The translations under genes were made by a program, and so were the position numbers. From RBG-13-68-16 sp041494245 (GTDB lineage: Bacteria; Acidobacteriota; Thermoanaerobaculia; Thermoanaerobaculales; Thermoanaerobaculaceae), in NCBI GenBank assembly GCA_041494245.1, contig JBGQAK010000005.1, positions 62,001 through 126,000 of the forward strand: a DNA stretch of 64,000 nucleotides. Reading direction: 5' to 3'. The notes beneath the pieces are model-generated. The model saw nothing but the letters and a program-made list of their open reading frames with translations, made no database searches and had not been told where the DNA came from. Shown here in pieces: positions 43,457-52,531 of this stretch (position 1 is its first letter; every line of letters starts with the position of its first letter).

Positions 43457-44581
43457 GTGAACGGTTCGAAGAAGTATCTTACTCCAACATCAACACTTGT
43501 GAGAGTCTTCGCGATGGTTGTCCTGTTGGTGCTGCTTTCGGTCAATCTCGCAACGGCGGGCGGGCCCAAAGGCAAATCGGTCACTGTCACTATCTTCGCC
43601 ACTGGGCTGAACAATCCGCGTGGGCTCAAGTTTGGGCCCGACGGCAACCTCTACGTCGCTGAAGGTGGCACGGGTGGCACGAACTCGACCGTGGGCCAGT
43701 GCGACCAGGTGGTGCCACCAGTCGGGCCGTACACGGGCAGTCAGGACGGTGGGCGAATTTCGAGAATCGACAGGAACGGCGTGCGCACGACCTTCGTGGA
43801 CAATCTCCCCTCCAGCGAAACCAGCCCGGCTGAGGGCAGTCTCATCAGCGGTGTGGCCGACGTGGCCTTTATCGGCCATACCCTCTACGCGGTCATCGGC
43901 GGGGCCGGTTGCTCGCACGGTGTCCAGGATTTTCCCAACGGTATCATCCGCGTGCGTAGAGACGGAACATGGACGCTGATTGCCGATCTCGGAGCATTTC
44001 AGAAGGCCCATCCAGTGAAGAATCCTGAACCCGACGACTTTGAGCCCGATGGAACCTGGTACAGCATGATCGAGGTACGGGGCGATCTTTATGCCGTGGA
44101 ACCCAATCACGGCGAGTTGGACAAGATCACCCCCGATGGGAAGATCAGTCGGGTGATCGACATCTCGGCGAGCCAGGGGCACATCGTTCCGACCTCCGTT
44201 GCTTACCACGGCAACTTCTACGTCGGAAACCTGAATGTGTTCCCGATCGTCGCCGGCTCATCCGAGATCTACAAGATCACCCCCAGCGGGCAGATCAAGG
44301 TCGTCGTCGAAGGGCTGACCACCGTGCTGGGTGTGGCGTTTGACCATTGGGGCCGCATGTATGTGCTGGAGAACACGACGGACAATCCTTTTCCGACGCC
44401 GTTCACAGGCAAAGTCCTTCGTGTGGGCGAGCGAGGCGAGCTGGAGGTCATTGCGTCGGGGCTGTTCCTGCCGACCGCGATGACCTTTGGACCCGACGGA
44501 AACCTGTATGTGTCCAATGTCGGATTCGGCCCACCTCCTGTTGGACTGGGAGAGATCCTGAAGATCGAGCTCGCGGACTGA
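43457..44581 (+). CDS. Secreted ScyD/ScyE-like beta-propeller protein
   Basis: 374 residues. Signal peptide about 12-34. Repeated propeller motifs follow: NPRGLKFGPDGNLYVAEGG near 52, TPDGKISRVIDISA, SVAYHGNFYVGNLNVFP and PTAMTFGPDGNLYVSNVG near 340. This matches ScyD/ScyE-type NHL-like proteins, first named from scytonemin gene clusters but widespread elsewhere; no scytonemin genes are present here. The start is GTG 43457 behind AAAGGAG. It is likely periplasmic or extracellular, with ligand unknown. Confidence 0.82.
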   Translation: MNGSKKYLTPTSTLVRVFAMVVLLVLLSVNLATAGGPKGKSVTVTIFATGLNNPRGLKFGPDGNLYVAEGGTGGTNSTVGQCDQVVPPVGPYTGSQDGGRISRIDRNGVRTTFVDNLPSSETSPAEGSLISGVADVAFIGHTLYAVIGGAGCSHGVQDFPNGIIRVRRDGTWTLIADLGAFQKAHPVKNPEPDDFEPDGTWYSMIEVRGDLYAVEPNHGELDKITPDGKISRVIDISASQGHIVPTSVAYHGNFYVGNLNVFPIVAGSSEIYKITPSGQIKVVVEGLTTVLGVAFDHWGRMYVLENTTDNPFPTPFTGKVLRVGERGELEVIASGLFLPTAMTFGPDGNLYVSNVGFGPPPVGLGEILKIELAD

Positions 44582-45058
44582 TTGCGCGCACGGCGACGCG
44601 ATTGCCCCGGGATCCGCGGCAGGCTCCTCGAGGGTCGTCACGGACGGACCCGTGCCTCTGGGCGGGCCCGTCCGCGAACCCGGGTCAGGGTCGCGGGTCC
44701 GGCAGGGTGCCGGCCGGGGTGCCGCCGTCCGCTGCCCGATCTGTCATTGCCTCGAAGGTCCCGCACCCCGGGGGGTCATCCCGACGAGTCCCGCCTGCGG
44801 CGGGACGAGGAGAGATCTGGGTGGGGGGACACCTGCACTCTCGCAGATCCCTCGCCCTGTCTGCGGTAGGACTCGGGATGACCCAGGGAATGGAGAGCGA
44901 CAGCCGGCCGGGGGCGGGCCGCTACATGAACGCTGCGAGGTTGTAACGGCTGCACGCGGCGCGCATGACCCACAGAGACAGGTGCCGGCGCTCCCGGCGC
45001 GGGGCGGTGGGAACAACTGGCCCATTGCGCCGGTTATCTTGCTAAACGGGAGGTTGCC
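44582..45058. other. Intergenic region dominated by a dispersed element
   Basis: Holds the AGATCT-family element at 44743-44885. Around it I see no gene. Confidence 0.6.
44743..44885. repeat. AGATCT-family dispersed element, copy 2 (full length)
   Basis: GTCATTGCCTCGAAGGTCCC, CACCCCGGGGGGTCATCCCG, GAGAGATCTGGGTGGGG, then CGCAGATCCCTCGCCC and ACTCGGGATGACCCAG. The ends TCATCCCGA and TCGGGATGA are inverted repeats. AGATCT lies at 44815-44820. Confidence 0.75.
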
Positions 45059-45592
45059 ATGAAGAGATTGTCGTTGCTGCTTATCGGATTCGTCGTTGCC
45101 GCGCCGGTGCTCGCTCAGGGGATGAAGGACGCTCCGGGGGCCGGCATGGTTGAGACGATGCGACAGAACTTCAACTACGCGAAGGACATGATCACAAAGA
45201 GCGCGGACCAGATGCCGGAGGCCGATTACGCCTTCAAAGCGACGCCGGACGTCCGCAGCTTCGGCCAGATCGTCGCCCACGTCGCCGATGCCAACTACGC
45301 GCTCTGCTCGACCGTCCTCGGCGAGGCCAACCCGTCACCGGGCGTCGAGAAGACCAAGACGTCGAAGGCGGACCTGGCGGCGGCGCTCAAGGCCTCGTAC
45401 GAGTACTGCAACCGGGCGTTTGCGCTCCCCGACGCAGACACCGGCACGAAGGTCAAGCTCTTCGGACAGGAGCGCACCCGCCTCAGCGCTCTGCTGCTGG
45501 ACGTCTCGCACAACTGGGAGCACTACGGCAACATCGTGACCTACTTGCGGCTGAAGGGCCAGGTGCCGCCGTCCAGCCAGGCGAGGCCGTAA
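45059..45592 (+). CDS. Exported DinB-family protein
   Basis: 177 residues with a signal peptide (1-19, ending VLAQG), unusual for the mostly cytoplasmic DinB/YfiT family. The four-helix bundle shows histidines in AHVADANYA (near 77) and SHNWEHYGN (near 150), which fit the metal-binding triad. Members include thiol transferases and uncharacterised metal proteins. GGGAGG precedes ATG 45059. Monocistronic. Confidence 0.8.
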   Translation: MKRLSLLLIGFVVAAPVLAQGMKDAPGAGMVETMRQNFNYAKDMITKSADQMPEADYAFKATPDVRSFGQIVAHVADANYALCSTVLGEANPSPGVEKTKTSKADLAAALKASYEYCNRAFALPDADTGTKVKLFGQERTRLSALLLDVSHNWEHYGNIVTYLRLKGQVPPSSQARP

Positions 45593-45789
45593 TCCAGGCC
45601 ACGGTTCGGCCGGTGAGCCGGGAGCGGTGGCTGGCTTTTCGCTCCTCGTGGTGCTGGCGCAGCGAAGGTCGCCGCGGCCGCGCACCGCGGCGGCCCCACA
45701 GGACGCTGCGGGACGGAGAGGGAAAGGAACTCGTGCGCGCCACGGCTGACCACGCTGTCGTATGAGCCAAGACGGCGACTTGAGCGAAG

Positions 45790-46734
45790 CTATCCGCGCT
45801 GCCAGGCGTGCGCCGTCTGGATCGCGGTGCGGAGGTTCTCCCAGGGCGTCTCGGCGGGGACCGTGCAGTCGGCCCCGAGGATGAACCGTGGGGGCGCTTC
45901 CCGGAGAACGGCCTCGACCTCGGCCCGGATCTGCGCCTCGCTCCCGGTTGCGATCACACCGTTGCGGTCGAGCCCGCCCATCACGGGGCGGTCGAAGAAC
46001 CGGTACGCCTCCGCCAGAGCCAGGGGACGGCCGCCCACCCTGAGAGGGCAGCTCACCACGTGCCCCGGGTAGTCCTGGAAACGCGTCAGGTCATCGTACT
46101 CTCCGAGGTAGTCGCAGATGTGCAGGATGTTGAAAGCGCAGGAGCGATCGGCTTCGTTCATCACGGCAAGGTCGTAGGGGCGGACCAACGTGTCGAAGAG
46201 GGCGCGCTCAGCCAGCCGATTCTTCTCGCCGCCCTGGGTCGAATGGTAGAAGCCGTCCACGCCCAGGCGGATGCAGGCTTTCACGAAGCTCATGAGGCTG
46301 TCGGTGACGACCTCCATGCCATTCGCCACCGCCTCGTGGTCGTCTAGGAGGTGTTCCAACAGCCTTTCTTCGCCCACCGCGTACCCGGCGCACATGGAAG
46401 GCGAGTACAGGGTCACCACCACCACGGCCTCGTGCTTGACGGCCTTGAGGATGCCCTCGACGACCTCGAGCTGCGGCTCGAAGAACTTCTCTCCGTAGAA
46501 CCGCATCCTGGTCCAGTCGGCGGGGCGCTGGATCCCGGGAAAGCGCGGGAAGCCACGCTCGTACTGGATCTTGACGAGGTCCATGCCGGTGGCGCGCACG
46601 AATGCCAGGTGCGTGTCCACCGCCGCCTGGCCGAGGTGGCAGGAGGGGTCGAAGTGCAGGAAGAAGGCGGCGGGGACGGTGGCCTGGGGCTTGCCGGGAT
46701 CCAGCAGGCCGAGAACGGTGTCGCGCCTGTTCAT
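45790..46734 (-). CDS. Uroporphyrinogen decarboxylase (URO-D) superfamily protein
   Basis: 314 residues from ATG 46734. The TIM-barrel superfamily is recognisable from MNRRDTVLGLLDPGKPQATV, GVDGFYHSTQGGE near 160, ILHICDYLGEYDDLTRF near 215 and PPRFILGADCTVP near 290. The last has the C of corrinoid-dependent methyltransferase-like members. This branch is not a true HemE; relatives are cobalamin-dependent methyltransferases or unassigned. The frame continues upstream but is Arg/Ser/Pro-rich non-coding sequence. Confidence 0.8.
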   Translation of the reverse strand: MNRRDTVLGLLDPGKPQATVPAAFFLHFDPSCHLGQAAVDTHLAFVRATGMDLVKIQYERGFPRFPGIQRPADWTRMRFYGEKFFEPQLEVVEGILKAVKHEAVVVVTLYSPSMCAGYAVGEERLLEHLLDDHEAVANGMEVVTDSLMSFVKACIRLGVDGFYHSTQGGEKNRLAERALFDTLVRPYDLAVMNEADRSCAFNILHICDYLGEYDDLTRFQDYPGHVVSCPLRVGGRPLALAEAYRFFDRPVMGGLDRNGVIATGSEAQIRAEVEAVLREAPPRFILGADCTVPAETPWENLRTAIQTAHAWQRG

Positions 46735-46804
46735 TGGGGTTCTCGCATCCCTCCGATCCAATCGTACACGCTTTTCCCCACGGCCGGCCCGCGCCCGGCA
46801 GGTA

Positions 46805-47773
46805 CTACCGGGCGAGCGAGAGGACGCCGCCCGCGCCCCGGGCGAGCACCGCGCGCGCCTTCTGGTAGCCGGCCTCCCAGAACGCGCGGATCTTGGCCGG
46901 GTCGAACTCGAGCGCCGAGTAGGGCAGGGAGTCGGGCTCGAACAGGCGGATGGCGGCGTACAGCCTTCCACGCAGCACCGGCGGCCTCTCGTAGCCCGGG
47001 TGCTCGTCGAAGAACCTGACGAGGCTGTTCATCTCGAGCGCCCCGTCGATGTCCCACGCGTAGTTCTCGCCCTCAAGGATCTCGATCGAGCGCAGGCCGA
47101 CGTGCCAGAGCGCGGCGCCCGACCACGCCCGCGTTTCCGGCTCGATGGCGCGCGGCGATGCGAGGGCCACGTACATGTTCACGCCGTCCCACCCTCTTGC
47201 TCGCAGCAGCTCCGACGCGAGGTCGAACGCCGTCGAAAGCGGCGCGATGTTGCGGACCCCGCCGTCGACCAGGTCCGGAGACACCGCGGGAAAGAAGACC
47301 GGGATGGAACAGCTCGCCAGGATCGCCCTCCTGAGCTCCGCGGCGGTCGTCGGGCTGGCCGCGTGGTACCGGCTACTCTCGAGCTCGACGACGCCGAGAC
47401 GGACCGGCCGCCGCGGCTCCGAAAGGACGTTGCGTTCGAGCAGCTTCAGCAGTGGCGCAAAGGTATAGAGGCTGGGCTTGCCGAGGGCAACTCTCGCCAG
47501 CATCCCGACCATCCCGAGCGGCGGCTTCTCATAGATGGCCGAGTCACCGTCAAGGCCGAACCAGATCTCGCGGAGCTTCTCGAGCTGTCTCTGCTGAGGT
47601 TCGATGCCGGACGGGGCCAGGGACATGAAGCCGGCCTGGATCGAGCCGGTGGAGACTCCCACGAAGCCATGCAGCTCGATCCCGGCCTCGCAGAGCGCCT
47701 GCAGCACGCCGCCCTCGAAGGCACCCTTGGATCCCCCGCCGGACGCGCAGAACACATTGAGGGTTTCGGGCAT
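46805..47773 (-). CDS. Patatin-like phospholipase
   Basis: 322 residues. The catalytic dyad is in place: oxyanion loop GGGSKG at 12-17, nucleophile in G39-V-S41-T-G43, and D170 in LVDGG. The start region (NVFCASGGGSKGAFEGGVLQ) begins the fold at once, so there is no signal peptide and it acts on the inner face of the membrane. It would release fatty acids from phospholipid. GGGAGG precedes ATG 47773. A URO-D gene follows on the same strand. Confidence 0.9.
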   Translation of the reverse strand: MPETLNVFCASGGGSKGAFEGGVLQALCEAGIELHGFVGVSTGSIQAGFMSLAPSGIEPQQRQLEKLREIWFGLDGDSAIYEKPPLGMVGMLARVALGKPSLYTFAPLLKLLERNVLSEPRRPVRLGVVELESSRYHAASPTTAAELRRAILASCSIPVFFPAVSPDLVDGGVRNIAPLSTAFDLASELLRARGWDGVNMYVALASPRAIEPETRAWSGAALWHVGLRSIEILEGENYAWDIDGALEMNSLVRFFDEHPGYERPPVLRGRLYAAIRLFEPDSLPYSALEFDPAKIRAFWEAGYQKARAVLARGAGGVLSLAR

Positions 47774-47996
47774 CCTCGTGCCTCCCTTCTGTGCCGTGTC
47801 CCTGGAGTGTGACGTGCGGCCGGGCACGTGTCAAACGAACCGCCGCTCGCGGGCGGCGCCCGTACGCTGCGTGACGTGGCGACGGGCCGCGATCTCGGTC
47901 TGCTCGCGGCAGGCTTCCCGGCGATGTGGACGATCTGCGCGGTGTGGTCCTCGGGGCGCGCGCCCGTGCCGTACCGGCTCGGGCCGGACGGCGCGC

Positions 47997-48671
47997 TCAC
48001 GGCGGCCCCTGGCCCCGGGATCTCTCGAACTTCCAGCCCCCGGGCCCCGGAACGGAGTCGAGGGTGACGACCACCCGTGGCCGAGGGCCGGTGCCGAAGG
48101 CCTTGATGACCGCGATCCGCCGGTAGCCCACCCTGAGCCACGGAGGGAACGCCCACGGGTTGTCTGGAAGGACGGCAGCCAGCACCGCCCGGTACCCCTG
48201 TTCGCGCAAGGCCTGCAAGCACACGGTTTGTGTCGCCGGTCCCAGCCCCAACCTGCGGTACTGCGGCCCCGTGTAGGCGCGGTAGACGTACGCGACGTGG
48301 TCGTCCAGAAGCAGCCGGCACCTCAGGTACTCCACCCGTGTTTCTCGGAACGCGAGCCAGGCAACGTGTTGAAGGCCGCCCGAGCACCAGGCTCCCCAGC
48401 ACTGGTGTCCGGCCTCGAGCCGGTTCCGGAAGACACCCGCATCGCCCTGGCCAAGAGCCTCGAAGGCGGCCTCGTCCTCGCGCCGAAGGAGGCGGGCGTC
48501 CACCCTCGTGCGGGGCGCTACCGGGGTCATCGGCTCGTCGAGCCGCCTCGCAAGCAGCACCAGGCGGCGATACCCCGCGCGAGAGAGCGCGCCGAACCAC
48601 ACGCCGCCCAGCCCCTTCTCGCGGTAGACCTGACGCAGCCGCACCCAGATGGGAGCCTTGCAATCGGTCAT
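47997..48671 (-). CDS. GNAT family N-acetyltransferase
   Basis: 224 residues from ATG 48671. The GNAT core is in the second half: VEYLRCRLLLDDHVAYVYRA, then YRRLGLGPATQTVCLQALRE carrying the acetyl-CoA pyrophosphate loop (R-x-x-G-L/I-G), then AVLPDNPWAFPPWLRVGYRR. The first 70 residues are an extra basic domain. The acceptor is unknown. Confidence 0.75.
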   Translation of the reverse strand: MTDCKAPIWVRLRQVYREKGLGGVWFGALSRAGYRRLVLLARRLDEPMTPVAPRTRVDARLLRREDEAAFEALGQGDAGVFRNRLEAGHQCWGAWCSGGLQHVAWLAFRETRVEYLRCRLLLDDHVAYVYRAYTGPQYRRLGLGPATQTVCLQALREQGYRAVLAAVLPDNPWAFPPWLRVGYRRIAVIKAFGTGPRPRVVVTLDSVPGPGGWKFERSRGQGPP

Positions 48672-48983
48672 CCTGTGAGACCTCCGAGCGCTGTCGGGGA
48701 AGAGGGTAGCACTGCGTCCAAAGGAGTGGCGGTCCGGTTCGGGCGAGCCGGGCGGCGTGTCGCGGGTCGTGACGGCATCTGAGGCGGCAGCGACGGCGGG
48801 CACGTTCGCGCCGGCGTCTTTGCGCTCCCGAAGGTCCGCGAGCGGGGAGCGAGGTCGTTAGCTTGATAAACTCTGTTCGTGGGGCCTGCGATAGACCGGC
48901 CGCCGCGCGACTCCGTGAACGGGTTCGGCGCATCTCCGGCCGGATCGCGGGCGTGCGCGATTTCCTGGTAAGAAGGAAGGCAC
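48672..48983. other. Divergent intergenic region
   Basis: About 310 bases between the GNAT and methyltransferase genes; it must hold both promoters, but I see no convincing -35/-10 pair, hairpin or repeat. Confidence 0.5.
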
Positions 48984-49829
48984 GTGGAGGGCGACGACAT
49001 CCAGGCGGCGGTCAGAGAGGAGACCCACCTGGGGGGGGCAGGCCGCGGCCAATGGCACGCCGAGTACCTCGGATCTTCCTACCGGTTCGCGGTCGAGATG
49101 GCGTTGGCCACGGTCGAGCGCAGGCCTCTGGCTGTCCTGAAAACCGATCTCTGGAACGAGGTGCTGGGTGGGACGAGAGACATCGCCGGCCACTTTCGAG
49201 AAGAGCACGGGTGCCGTTTCTTCGGCATTGACCTCGTACACGAGGTCTGCGTTCTCGCACACTCGCGTGTCCCGACGGTACACGTCGTCCAGGCGGACAT
49301 CAGGGCGCTCCCGTTCCGCGCCGGGTCGTTCGACGCCGTGCTCGACCTCTCGACGCTGGATCACGTGCCCGAAGCCGGGGCGGTGCATGCGATCGGCGAG
49401 TACCGGCGCGTGCTACGAGACCGCGGTGTGCTGCTGGTCATCTTCTGGCAACGCAACTTTCTCATGAAGCTGAGGCTGTTCCTCAAGCGCCTGCTCGGGA
49501 GGCGCGAAAAGCCCGACCAGCAGTACTTCGCGCGCGCCGCGGTGCGGGCGGGGTGCAAGGATGGCTTCGTCGTCATCAAGGAGTTCGTAACAGGATCGCT
49601 TCTCGCTCCTCCGTACCCAGTGACGAGCTTTCTCCTGAGGATGGTTCCGGCCGGAGCACTGACGCGGTTCGTCCGGTCTCTGGTGGATCTGGAGTACTCC
49701 GACGCTCTGCGCCCTGTGCTCAAACACCTCGCCGGACTGTATGGAATCGCGGCGCTTCGGCGAAAGGACGTCCCCGACGGCAAGCCGGACGCCGTCCAGG
49801 TCCAGGCGTACCCACAGTCTCGCCCCTGA
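48984..49829 (+). CDS. Class I SAM-dependent methyltransferase
   Basis: 281 residues from GTG 48984, behind GAAGGAAGG. The core is a methyltransferase fold: AVLKTDLWNEVLGG near 50 replaces the usual glycine loop, then FFGIDLV, VVQADIRALPFRAGSFDAVL near 100 and VLRDRGVLLVIFW near 146. The motif I glycines are weak (only G62-G63), so SAM binding is probable but not certain. A C-terminal helical domain (about 170-270) would bind the substrate, perhaps a lipid. Substrate unknown. Confidence 0.7.
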   Translation: MEGDDIQAAVREETHLGGAGRGQWHAEYLGSSYRFAVEMALATVERRPLAVLKTDLWNEVLGGTRDIAGHFREEHGCRFFGIDLVHEVCVLAHSRVPTVHVVQADIRALPFRAGSFDAVLDLSTLDHVPEAGAVHAIGEYRRVLRDRGVLLVIFWQRNFLMKLRLFLKRLLGRREKPDQQYFARAAVRAGCKDGFVVIKEFVTGSLLAPPYPVTSFLLRMVPAGALTRFVRSLVDLEYSDALRPVLKHLAGLYGIAALRRKDVPDGKPDAVQVQAYPQSRP

Positions 49830-49846
49830 TGCCTCGGAATCGGCCG

Positions 49847-50341
49847 TTACCTGAGGTGCGGGTAGAACTCGATCTCGGCCTGCTCGCCGGCGAGCAGCTT
49901 GGTGACGTAGACGATCTGGCCGGCGTGGTAGGACATGTGCTCGACCGCGTGGAGCAGGACGCCGAACCCTTTGCGGGTGTACCCTTGGATGACGAACTCC
50001 CGGTGAAGGTCCTCATCGGAGAGGTTCTGGGCAACGTTGCGGCACGCGGCGACGACCTCACCGAGGCGCCTGATGAGCACCGCACCGTCCTCGCCCTCCA
50101 CGGCGGCGAACTCCTCGCGCCGGTGGCGCTCGAACGGCACGCCGCCGAGGCCGGTCAGCACCCACTGCGAGAGGTTGCCGCACAGGTGAAGCACGAGGTT
50201 GGCCACGCTGTTGCACCGCGCATTGGGCCGCCACCAGAGCTGCTCGGCCGAGAGCAGGCCGACGCACCGCTCGATCTTGTCGAGGTACTCCGCGAAGAGG
50301 CGTTGCGCATCCCGGGCCAGGGCAGGGCATGCGTCGGTCAT
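49847..50341 (-). CDS. DinB-family / DUF1572-like protein
   Basis: 164 residues from ATG 50341. Four-helix bundle with VANLVLHLCGNLSQWVL near 45 and HAVEHMSYHAGQIVYVTKLL near 133, which hold the metal-binding histidines. It is cytoplasmic (no signal peptide), unlike the exported DinB protein at 45059. Converges on the methyltransferase gene, 17 bases away. Confidence 0.85.
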   Translation of the reverse strand: MTDACPALARDAQRLFAEYLDKIERCVGLLSAEQLWWRPNARCNSVANLVLHLCGNLSQWVLTGLGGVPFERHRREEFAAVEGEDGAVLIRRLGEVVAACRNVAQNLSDEDLHREFVIQGYTRKGFGVLLHAVEHMSYHAGQIVYVTKLLAGEQAEIEFYPHLR

Positions 50342-50571
50342 GCGTCGGATGCTAGTCCAAACCGGCGAGTTGCGGGTGGTGGAATCCGCGCCCCGACCGG
50401 CCCGTTGTAGATTTAGGACGTCGGTGCGAGAGCACCGGGAGGGGCTCTGGCCGTGCAATCGGGATTCCCTCTAATATGTCCGGGGACGGTGTCGGAGGAA
50501 CGCAGAGTACGAGGCTTGGACAATCTGGGGCAGGTCAGCACGCCATGGATTTGCGTTTGGAGAGCGCCCGA

Positions 50572-51594
50572 ATGCCAGATCTATCGCTCGGTCCGTCGGC
50601 TGCAGTCTTGGACGAGGTGAAGCAACGCTGGAAGGAGATCGTCGCCGCCTATCAAAGGCCGGACCTCAAACGCAGCCTGTGGCAACTGGCAGACAGCGTG
50701 GTTCCTTACGTGGCCCTTTGGTACCTCGCGTACCGCCTGCTCGCCGTCTCCTTCTGGCTCGCGCTGCCCGTCGAGATTCTCGCCGCCGGGTTCATGGTGC
50801 GGGTCTTCATCATCTTCCACGACTGCGGCCACGGTTCCTTCTTCAAGTCACGGGTCGCCAACGACGTGGTGGGCTCCATCACCGGCTTCCTGACGTTCAC
50901 GCCCTACTACGACTGGCGGGCGGAGCACGCCCTGCATCACGCCACTGCCGGCGACCTCGACCGGCGCGGGACCGGCGACGTGTGGACGATGACCGTGAAC
51001 GAGTACCGGCAGGCCTCGTTCTGGCGCCGCCTCGGCTACCGGCTCTACCGCAACCCGCTCGTGCTCCTCGCCGTCGCCCCGCTGTACGTGTTCGTCCTCA
51101 AGCAGCGGCTGCCCCGGCGCGGCGCCGGGGCGCGCGAAGTGGTGAGCGTGGTGGTGACCGACCTCGCGCTCGCCGTCATCTTCGGGCTGCTTTTCGCGAC
51201 CATCGGCGTGAAGAAGACGCTGCTGGTGGAACTGCCGCTCCTTGCGGTCGCGGGCGCGGCCGGCATCTGGTTGTTCTACGTCCAGCACCAGTTCGAATGG
51301 GTCTACTGGGCGCGGCACGACAGGCGCGACTACGTGGCCGTGGCAATGCAGGGCAGCTCTCTTTACGCGCTGCCACGCGTGCTGCAGTGGTTCGCCGGCA
51401 ACATCGGCTTCCACCACATCCACCACCTCTCGCCGCGAATTCCAAACTACCGGCTGCCGAAGGCGTTCCGCGAGCAGCCGACCCTTCAGCAGGTGGACCG
51501 CCTCACGCTGCTCTCGAGCCTGCGCTCGCTGCGCCTCCGCCTCTACGACGAGACGTCGCGCCGCATGGTCGGCTTCCGTGAGGCGAGCGCGTAG
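50572..51594 (+). CDS. Membrane fatty acid desaturase
   Basis: 340 residues from ATG 50572. The three histidine boxes are complete: HDCGH 83-87, HALHH 119-123 and HHIHH 281-285, holding the di-iron site. Membrane segments lie at about 41-80 and 195-235. The layout fits acyl-lipid delta-12/omega-6-type desaturases, which introduce a double bond into membrane lipid acyl chains using O2, so the host lives at least partly with oxygen. Longer starts at 50476 and 50545 are possible; ATG 50572 has GGAG in front and begins the conserved region. Confidence 0.9.
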   Translation: MPDLSLGPSAAVLDEVKQRWKEIVAAYQRPDLKRSLWQLADSVVPYVALWYLAYRLLAVSFWLALPVEILAAGFMVRVFIIFHDCGHGSFFKSRVANDVVGSITGFLTFTPYYDWRAEHALHHATAGDLDRRGTGDVWTMTVNEYRQASFWRRLGYRLYRNPLVLLAVAPLYVFVLKQRLPRRGAGAREVVSVVVTDLALAVIFGLLFATIGVKKTLLVELPLLAVAGAAGIWLFYVQHQFEWVYWARHDRRDYVAVAMQGSSLYALPRVLQWFAGNIGFHHIHHLSPRIPNYRLPKAFREQPTLQQVDRLTLLSSLRSLRLRLYDETSRRMVGFREASA

Positions 51595-51756
51595 GAACCT
51601 GTCCGAGTGATACCCCGGCTGCGAATCCCGATGGCATCCGGCTGGCTGTGTCAGCCGTCGCGAAAAGTCCTCGGCGTAGCTCTGGCTACGCCTCCGGGCC
51701 CGAACACCTCAAGACAGAGCGGGGCGGGCTCAAACGCTACCGACAGCTTCCCTGGG

Positions 51757-51796
51757 AAAGGAAAACCCGGGATCCCGCAATAGGCGGGACCCCGGG
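51757..51796 (-). terminator. Intrinsic terminator of the RNA-binding protein gene
   Basis: CCCGGGATCCCGC (51766-51778) pairs with GCGGGACCCCGGG (51784-51796) around a five-base loop. On the minus strand the stem is followed by TTTTCCTTTCCC, the best T-rich tract after any gene in the window. It begins 25 bases after the RRM gene stop. Confidence 0.75.
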
Positions 51797-51820
51797 CTCG
51801 TTCACTTGGTGCTTGGTCGC

Positions 51821-52111
51821 CTACATGCGCGGTGTGCGGTCAGACCTTGGTCCGGACTTCTCGTTCCGCGACTTCGCGGCGTTGACCGTGAGCGGCTTGC
51901 CGTCGAGGGGCTGCTGGTTGAGCTTGGCGATCGCCCCTTCCGCTTCGGCGTCGGTGGACATCTCGACGAAACCAAAGCCGCGCGACTGCGCCGAGTCACG
52001 CTCCGTGACGACGGCGGCCGACACGACCGTCCCGCACGGCGCGAAGTGCGCGCGCAGTGCTTCTGAAGTTGTGGAGTAGGACAGACCGCCGACGTAGAGT
52101 TTTGAAGCCAT
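51821..52111 (-). CDS. Single-RRM RNA-binding protein
   Basis: 96 residues. A single RNA recognition motif: RNP2 KLYVGGLS at 4-11 and RNP1 RGFGFVEM at 44-51, each with the aromatic residues that stack on RNA. The basic tail (NEKSGPRSDRTPRM) replaces the Gly-rich tail of cyanobacterial Rbp proteins. Such proteins are often cold-induced RNA chaperones. ATG 52111 follows GGGAGGCTC. A promoter about 140 bases upstream gives a long leader, and a terminator follows, so it is a single-gene unit. Confidence 0.93.
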   Translation of the reverse strand: MASKLYVGGLSYSTTSEALRAHFAPCGTVVSAAVVTERDSAQSRGFGFVEMSTDAEAEGAIAKLNQQPLDGKPLTVNAAKSRNEKSGPRSDRTPRM

Positions 52112-52250
52112 ATGAGCCTCCCTTATGGTCCTGAGGGTTCCGGGACCGGTCATCTTCCGCACTGCGAATCCCACCTCGGATCTGCGGAAGGTCCGCTCGG
52201 AGGCGAGGCCGGCGGTGCGCCCGGTGGCGCGATGCCCGGCTGAGGACTGA

Positions 52251-52278
52251 AGTATACACCAAAGTTCTGAAAAATCAA
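52251..52278 (-). promoter_or_regulatory. Promoter of the RRM gene
   Basis: On the minus strand TTGATT (52278-52273), a 16-base spacer and TATACT (52256-52251). Transcription from here gives a leader of about 130 bases, as in cold-shock mRNAs. Confidence 0.65.
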
Positions 52279-52387
52279 GAAAATACACTTTACGTCACCT
52301 GCCGTGGGCGCGGGACGATGGGAGGCCGGCGCTCGCCGCCCGGCGATCTTGCGACCGAGGCGTGGGCCGCGCTCCGGTCTTGGTGGC

Positions 52388-52531
52388 GAGGAGGGCGGCG
52401 CATGAGCTGAGGGAGGTCACACCTTCCTCGGCGGATGCCTTCCGCCGGTCGCCCATCACCCCGTTCGAGGTGAGGGCGGGCATGCCTTCTTCGACGATGA
52501 TCTTCACCTCGTTCTCGCCCACATGCGCCTC
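52388..52531 (-). pseudogene. Possible scrap of a creatininase-family gene
   Basis: The minus strand reads EEGMPALTSNGVMGDRRKAS followed by AEEG, resembling the 'S-N-G-V-x-G-D-P-x-x-A-T/S' block near the end of creatininase-family amidohydrolases. Metal ligands are absent. Weak, by eye only. Confidence 0.3.

Noticed and set aside
46735..46971. Longer start for the URO-D protein, adding 79 residues
   Set aside because: The extension is rich in Arg, Ser and Pro and overlaps the end of the patatin gene; the family domain begins at ATG 46734.
47828..48067. A 79-codon plus-strand frame between the patatin and GNAT genes
   Set aside because: No ribosome binding site, no family, and its end overlaps the GNAT gene on the other strand. 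It might be an old gene scrap but cannot be supported.
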